From the NCBI GenBank assembly GCA_942159475.1, contig OW804102.1:22758684-22822683 (forward strand): a stretch of DNA of 64,000 nucleotides, in the 5' to 3' direction. Positions 58,621 through 64,000 of this stretch are shown piece after piece. The DNA is from Sthenelais limicola (Eukaryota > Annelida > Polychaeta > Phyllodocida > Sigalionidae). The notes under the pieces are model-generated. The model was not told the origin of the DNA. It did no database searches and worked only from the letters and a program-made list of their open reading frames with translations. Every line of letters starts with the position of its first letter. Positions within the stretch are counted from its first letter, which is position 1. Position numbers and translations under genes: made by a program.

Positions 58621-59079
58621 TGTATGAATAAACATTAGCATCATCTGTATAAGAAATTGCTCCCCTAAAAGTGTGTTGACATTGACTAGTTAATTAACAT
58701 TTATTTTTACGAGTTGCAAAAAAATGTCTACGACATCGTAGATGGACATTTGCTATGCAAGGACCCCGGCCTATGTGCACTTGTTCTTAACTCGTAGTCT
58801 TCTTAATGATAGATCTGTCATTAAAATGAATATGATTTACGGACACCTTACGTCAACTATTGAAGTATTTCTTTTGGAAATATATTGTACAGCTTTAACT
58901 GAGAATAAATAATGTGTACCACATAATGTTTCACCTGAATACAATTATTTAAATACAAAATACAATCCATTTTAATCAGTTTTCATCATTGTACAAAGTA
59001 TATTGATACACTCTCAAGTTGTTTCATGCGTTTAGCAGATGTATGTATTCTGTTATGCCCAAAAGGCTTCTCGCCAGCT

Positions 59080-59430
59080 GCTTAGCAAGGAAAAGTAGCT
59101 AAGGAAAGAAAATATTAAGCAAGGATATCTTATAAGCATTTTCTTATAAACGCCCCGGCTCTCCCCATCTTACTATACTTAGCGCGTGACATTGTCATTA
59201 TTGTTTATTATTGGATCTTCGCCAATATTGATGCCTATTATGACATGAAACTTTGTTTTATTTCTAACAGAAAGATTGATGATTGAAATGAAAAGTAGCT
59301 AAGGAAAGAAAATATTAAGTAATGATTTCTTATAAACAACGCGCCCTCTCTCGCCCCATCTCGGCGCGAGAGATTGTCAAACAGCCAAACTTTGTTTTAT
59401 TTTATCATTGGATCTTCGCCAACATTGATG
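59080..59430. repeat. Imperfect tandem duplication, period ~197 bp
   Basis: GAAAAGTAGCTAAGGAAAGA occurs near 59091 and again near 59288. Later landmarks (CTTATAAAC, GAGATTGTCA-like, ATTGGATCTTCGCCAA) recur in the same order. Related sequence (CAGCTGCTCAGCAAGGAAAA) also occurs near 31812, so the unit belongs to a dispersed repeat. Confidence 0.6.
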
Positions 59431-60159
59431 TCTTTGATCAAGGGCGGTACCAGAAAGCAGGTCTAGGGGGGCACACTTGAGGTCAAAACTTTCTGAATTG
59501 TCATTGCAATGCATAACAGTTAATTTGCCTAATGACAATGAAATAACGCCCCCCACCCCCACCCCCAACTCTAATTTGTCTAACAAAAATGACAACCCAA
59601 TTTTCTTGCTTCACAAAAAAACTTTTTGAGAAAATAAAATTAACGAAATTAATTGTCTCTATTGAGACCCTCTTGAGTCCTCACATTTGAGGCATATATA
59701 TAGGTTTATTTTGTCCGGAATTTAGATTTTATTGGACCCTGTCATGTTTCCTTTGGGAAACGGAAATAACTGAAAACCCTGAATTGTACAAATTATGAAC
59801 AAATCATAACTGTAAACTGTTCACACTCACTGATTCTTATTTGAATACCAATTTTGAGACCGTCTGAAATGTAAAACCCTGTTGAGACATTCTGAGTCGA
59901 AAAATGCTTTTTGAATAGAGGCCCTGAAACTAAATTATGTGATAGAAAGTAAGTAAAATACAGTCTAATGTTAAAAGAATTATCAAGCTAAAATAAAATA
60001 TGGGGTGTTGTACATGTAGGGTCACTGGTTTGAAGGAAAGTGCAAATTCTGGCAGTGCTTTAGGGGCCCTTTAGGGGCCCTCTGCCCCTCTGAGTTAGGG
60101 GGGCACAGGGACCATTTTAAGGGGTCTAGGGGGGGCCGGTTCCACAGTTTCCACGGATT
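59431..60159. other. Non-coding, nothing recognised
   Basis: AT-rich, with a short repeat AGGGGCCCT near 60062-60080 and a G-rich patch to 60135. No gene seen. Confidence 0.45.
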
Positions 60160-60216
60160 ATTTGAGAGAATTGGTGAAGCCCAATCGTACATCTTCCGGC
60201 GATTTCACCCATAACT
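60160..60216. mobile_element. Family-A terminal fragment (copy 8)
   Basis: GAGAGAATTGGTGAAGCCCA then a diverged GTACATCTTCCGGCGATTTC and ACCCATAA resemble the right end of family A only. Confidence 0.4.
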
Positions 60217-61135
60217 GTTTTACCATGCTATTATTGTGCTTTTTAATGTTTTCTTATGAATACTGTGCACCGCTTCACAGAGCCTTCCCACTTCCTCCAT
60301 CAAAATTAGAGATTCTGTTCTATAACATTGAAAATAATAGAAATGTTTTTGGAATAACTAACAAAAATACTCAGAAAATATCAAAACGTTCTTAATTGTT
60401 TAATTATTTGATGCACAGTTCCAATGCAAAGTGGATTCTGACAAAATAATAGTGACATTGAACGATATGCTCTCATGAAATGCAATGATATTTTTAAATC
60501 AAGTTTTTATTCTTCACACATGTCTATAGATAGGCATACGCACTGTAGACGTTCACATGGCACAACCAAAGACTGATACAAATAAACAAATAAAAAAATA
60601 TCGGCCAAAAAAACAACAGAATTACACTAAAGAATAAGCACATTTATGCTAATGTGCAACCATAAATATGGACTATGGTCGCAATAAAAGCGAGAATGGT
60701 AAATAAATGACTAAAATGTAGTACACGACCTGAAGAGTTTTAAACGTCCTTCTATGTGTTCTAACCTAGTAAAGAGGTGATTTATACATCCTGTATATAT
60801 ATAAGTCCTGGTTTTCTATGTAATTTATCTTAAGAAAAAATAGACTAACCTCGCACGAATAGGAGTCTCGTCAGTGATGAATATCGAAATGTTTTTGAAT
60901 CGGCTACCATTGGGAGGTTCGAATACAAAGCAATATCGCATGGGCTAGGTAGGCCATATGAATAGTTTGGTTTTCCTGTGCATTCATTTTTATATTACCA
61001 GTGGCAAGGTATTCCACTTATTGATAGCTAATTACCTCGGGGATTTATAAGCCCCTTGAAACGCCAGACATGTAGGCCTTTGCATATATTTGGAATTTAA
61101 ATACTAATAATTAACATAATTAATATATAACCTAC

Positions 61136-61928
61136 CTGAGTTCACAAATGTGCTGACATCATCATTCTGCTGTTCTGACTGAGAACGACCTTCCTGGTGC
61201 CCTTCACAACTCTCCGTTTCGTCTGTGCTCATTGTAAATTCTATTTGCGCGCCACTTTGTCCCGACCCCTCAGGTTTAATAACAATGGCTGCCTTCCTTG
61301 TGGGCACCAATCGTCCAGCGGCCCCTTGGGTGCAATTTTTATTAGTGTTTTGGTTGTTGTTATTATTCACAATCTGGTGCTGGTAATTATTACTGTGGTG
61401 GTAGTGGTTTGAAAGCAGCCCTCCTCCACCTCTGCCACCACCTCCCCGAGTTCGCCTTCTAGGATTGCGCATGTAGACCCGTGGTCGCCCCACCTTCCCC
61501 CGACTGACCCCCGTGCTTAGCACGGCCTGCCGGGCGTATATTCTTGGCCGGCCGGGTGGTCTCTTGCCAACAAGCGTTGCTAGGGCATTTGGTATTGCTT
61601 TTGCCGCTCTCCCCGATTCCAAATAGCTGCTGTGCTGCTGTGGCATATGCTGATGCCCTCGCTCCACGGGAAGGCTATTTTCATCAATTACGTCACCGTT
61701 TGTCACGTCCTTCTTATGAACAGATGCTAGCGATTCTACTTCGCCGCTTGGATTACCGTTTTCATAGCGACCACCGCTTCCATTGACAACTGCCAATTGC
61801 GGCTCATCCTCTCTTTGATTTTCCATCATTCTGGGAACTTCGAGGAATGCCTGTTGAATAGTAGCATTGCTAACATCTTCCATGGCGGGCATATATTGCT
61901 GCGCTGCTGAGATGGGAACAGACATCAT
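61136..61928 (-). CDS. Exon A: first coding exon of the host gene, with two AT-hooks
   Basis: 793 coding bases from ATG (61928-61926) to donor CAG|GTAGGT. A stop codon TGA sits directly upstream in frame, so this ATG, or the next one immediately after it, is the start; an overlapping upstream ATG in another frame may lower initiation. Two AT-hook motifs, with GRPR cores at residues 126-129 (KRPPGRPRIY) and 147-150 (KVGRPRVY), are followed by a basic RRRTRGGGGRGGGG run. AT-hooks bind the minor groove of AT-rich DNA, so a nuclear chromatin role is likely. The rest is His/Gln/Asn-rich and probably disordered. The exon ends in phase 1, matching exon B (31399-28440). Protein family not recognised. 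Confidence 0.75.
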
Positions 61929-62700
61929 TCATTCCCGCTCCACCGAGAGATAGTGGACTCTTCCGAGAAGTGGCCGGCATTAGTCCTTATAGGCTTACAA
62001 GTGATTTGGTCGTTGCATCTGCATGCTGCAAGGCTTCTTCTCCCCTGTGTTCTGGCCTATTTAGCTTATATATATTCAAATTCCTGGTATCCACCAAGCT
62101 AACTATGTAAAGATTAACTGATGCGTGGAACATTTTTATGTCAACGGGGCCTATTTGTTTCCTGCAGCCAATTTACAAAGCCCAATAAGTTTCTTTGACA
62201 GCCAGTGTAGATGTCCTGCGAAAAGCAATGGAAGAATGGTTACATAGATAAGGGGATATCCATAAATGATTATGTAAAGCTTCTCTGGGCTATTTCATAA
62301 ACCACCCCACCACTTGCTTAAAGGGTTGATGACCGACACTGAGAGGCTGTTGGTGCACTTATTAGAGTATAATCCCTAGGCGAAGATATTTTTGTTGCTC
62401 AATCAATGAGTCAGTCAATGCCATTTGAAATGATATTATGAGGTTTATACATTGGGGCGAAACTGTTTAGTATTTTTTTGATTTTATATTGGGCACAGTA
62501 AGGCATTCCAGTAATTGATTATTTTCCAGTTATCTAAAATTAATTATATGTTAAAGTCAGTGTTGTGATGTAATGTTATAAGAACAAAAGGCAGTGCGTG
62601 AAAATATCCTTGAAGGATGCTCTGGGTTTTTTATACTTTTATTTTAAGTATAATTATTGGCCTGAAATGATTTTTTTTAGAAAAGGCGTAGCCGAGAGAT
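61929..62700. other. Upstream region of the host gene
   Basis: Presumed 5' untranslated and promoter-proximal DNA for the minus-strand gene. No clear TATA or initiator was identified. No coding segment seen. Confidence 0.35.
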
Positions 62701-63245
62701 TATACACCAGCAGTCCAAAATTGGAGGTTATTAATCATTTTAGTCTCTCCCTGATGCGGTTATAGCCTCCGGATTCTTCCAGGCAGTGACTAATTGCAAC
62801 CGGAAGACAGGGACAATATTTTCAAATCAAGATTTATTGACTGATCAAAAATATTGTCTCAGGATAGGCAGACAAGTCGACCTATGCCCTCATTTGGATG
62901 GACGAGGTGACCCTGGTTCTTGGAAGTCACTCAGTCTACACGTCCCACTCTATAGATCCATCCACACCTTTCCTAACTCGTCTGGGGACGGCTTAAGCTA
63001 TGAACACCTCCCCACCATTTTATGTCTATTTTATTGCTTGTGTTGTATATAAGGCCCAGAGTGGGCAGAGTAAGTTTGTCACTCCCTGTTGACCATTCCT
63101 TGGATGATGATGTGAACCTGTGTGAAGAATAAAGCCTTGCTGAAACCATATTCCTCTTCTCTGATGTCTGACTAGATTGAGCGCGGGCCAAGCCGTCTGA
63201 ACCCAAGGTCACGAGCACCTTTGCCACTTTTGCCACAGTTACTTA
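62700..63245 (+). mobile_element. Probable solitary LTR (edges uncertain)
   Basis: A retroviral-type arrangement: TATA box TATATAAG at 63046-63053, then AATAAA at 63128-63133 about 80 bases later, then a CT-rich stretch and a GT/T-rich U5-like segment ending near CCACTTTTGCCACA. This spacing of TATA, start and poly(A) signal is typical of an LTR with a short R. No gag/pol follows within the window and the left edge could not be fixed. The 88-codon frame inside is not considered a gene. Confidence 0.4.
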
Positions 63246-64000
63246 TATCACTAAGTCCCTCATCTGCATTACCTGCCGCACTACCCCTGATAGCTGACCA
63301 TTGGAATGGACCATGTAATTGAACCTAACTTAGAAAAACTTGGGGTCGAACCGGCCCCTAGCAACCAATCATCTCCCCTTCTTTCTCCTAGCGGTCAAAT
63401 AACAAATAACATTAATTCCCACTCCAACAATATATTATAGGGTAACTATTTAGATACCATGCAGAGGCAGGACTCGGCATTCCTTGAAAAGAATATTTTG
63501 GGATAGAATATCATGGCAAACCTGCTGTCCCCACTAGGACTAATTGATGTCCTATTAGCCAAGCTGCAAGGGTAAAAAATGTTTGAAGCTCATGTGAAAC
63601 AATTTTGCCATGGGGTTGGAAAAATTTGTTGATGGAGTCCATTTATGTCAGACAAGAATTTTCCTGGGACATGATGTTTCATAGCTAAACAAGTTGTAGG
63701 GCTATGTGATTACTTAACAATTTGTAAGCATTGACAGCCCCCCTCCCCTCCCCATGGGCAGAGCTCTGTCTGAAATACATTACTGTTAAATTGGAACGCC
63801 AAGCCTCCACATGTGGTTCTCATTACCTCCATATTTACAGTAGATATACCACGATTTGGGTTTTACACACTGCAAATGAGTGGATACCTGGTCGAGTTGA
63901 TCCACGCACGGAAATACAACCATTTTCTCAGCCTAAGAAGCCTCCTTATTGGTTTGACATTACTGCCGCTGATGACGTCACATCTATTTGTGATGTCATA
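63246..64000. other. Non-coding, nothing recognised
   Basis: Could include internal sequence of the element whose LTR precedes it, but no coding motif was seen. The last bases contain ATGACGTCAC (63972-63981) and GTGATGTCAT, CRE-like elements in inverted arrangement. Confidence 0.4.

Larger units (their letters stand above)
31400..61135 (-). other. Large intron between exons A and B, loaded with mobile DNA
   Basis: About 29.7 kb from donor GTAGGT (61135-61130) to acceptor ATTCCAG (ending at 31400). It holds the complete retrotransposon on the opposite strand, a 911-bp TIR element, family-A and family-B copies, fold-backs and a G-rich minisatellite. No minus-strand coding segment was recognised inside it. 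Between listed elements (31400-32150, 33190-34436, 34680-35738, 36401-37805, 40084-44454, 45370-45915, 58621-59060 and 60217-61135) I see only AT-rich sequence with scraps of repeats. Confidence 0.55.
22275..61928 (-). other. Host gene span: AT-hook / Q-rich / MYND protein (3' end missing)
   Basis: Proposed gene model joining exon A (61928-61136), exon B (31399-28440) and exon C (22838-22275) on the minus strand. Seen directly: AG and GT consensus at every internal edge, and compatible phases (793 bases from the ATG leave phase 1; exon B supplies two bases and then runs 986 codons to phase 0; exon C starts and ends in phase 0). Together they encode 1,439 codons without a stop. Domain order is AT-hooks, low-complexity and short helical region, Gly-rich region, Pro/Thr-rich region, MYND finger. 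Inference: a nuclear DNA-binding co-regulator. Further small exons inside the long introns cannot be excluded, and the terminal exon(s) are missing. Confidence 0.6.

Overview
The window is animal nuclear DNA: AT-rich, intron-dominated, with GT-AG splice signals, minisatellites, miniature inverted-repeat transposons and one complete LTR retrotransposon. A lophotrochozoan, perhaps a marine mollusc, is my best guess. It rests only on overall texture and a SINE-like tail motif, so confidence is low.

Host gene (minus strand). Three large coding exons fit together as one gene. Exon A (61928-61136) has a start ATG and two AT-hooks. Exon B (31399-28440) is Gln/Ser/Asn/Thr-rich. Exon C (22838-22275) is Pro/Thr-rich and ends in the first six zinc ligands of a MYND finger. 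Each internal end carries a splice consensus and the phases agree (phase 1 between A and B, phase 0 between B and C, phase 0 after C). The product looks like a nuclear, DNA-binding, largely disordered regulator. Its 3' exon(s), including the end of the MYND finger, were not found and should lie left of 22275.

Retrotransposon (plus strand, 45920-58616). A 12.7-kb Ty3/gypsy-type element lies antisense inside the ~29.7-kb intron between exons A and B. Its two 877-bp LTRs look identical by eye and are flanked by CTAG, which points to a very recent insertion. It carries an intact gag with a CCHC knuckle, an intact pol (protease, RT, RNase H, integrase with GPY module, chromodomain-like tail) and an intact env-like gene of the baculovirus-F/errantivirus type with an unusual ~345-residue region after the membrane anchor. 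Gag and pol overlap in the -1 frame. A GTTAAAC heptamer abuts the gag stop and is followed, 5 nt later, by a 12-bp hairpin, a textbook frameshift signal. The 3' untranslated part holds four ~121-bp repeats, each with a short palindrome.

The rest is non-coding or accessory. It includes a 2-kb array of 13-mers (17.46-19.49 kb), a 17-copy 30-bp array (21.46-21.98 kb), a G-rich 12-bp array (38.97-39.20 kb), two TIR families of miniature elements (A, ~245 bp; B, ~410 bp), a 911-bp TIR element next to the retrotransposon, several fold-back elements, a nested retroposon with a 9-bp target duplication, and a probable solitary LTR near 63 kb. A possible plus-strand exon lies at 1515-1745. No tRNA, rRNA or CRISPR was recognised. 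All reading was done by eye; no alignments or database searches were run.
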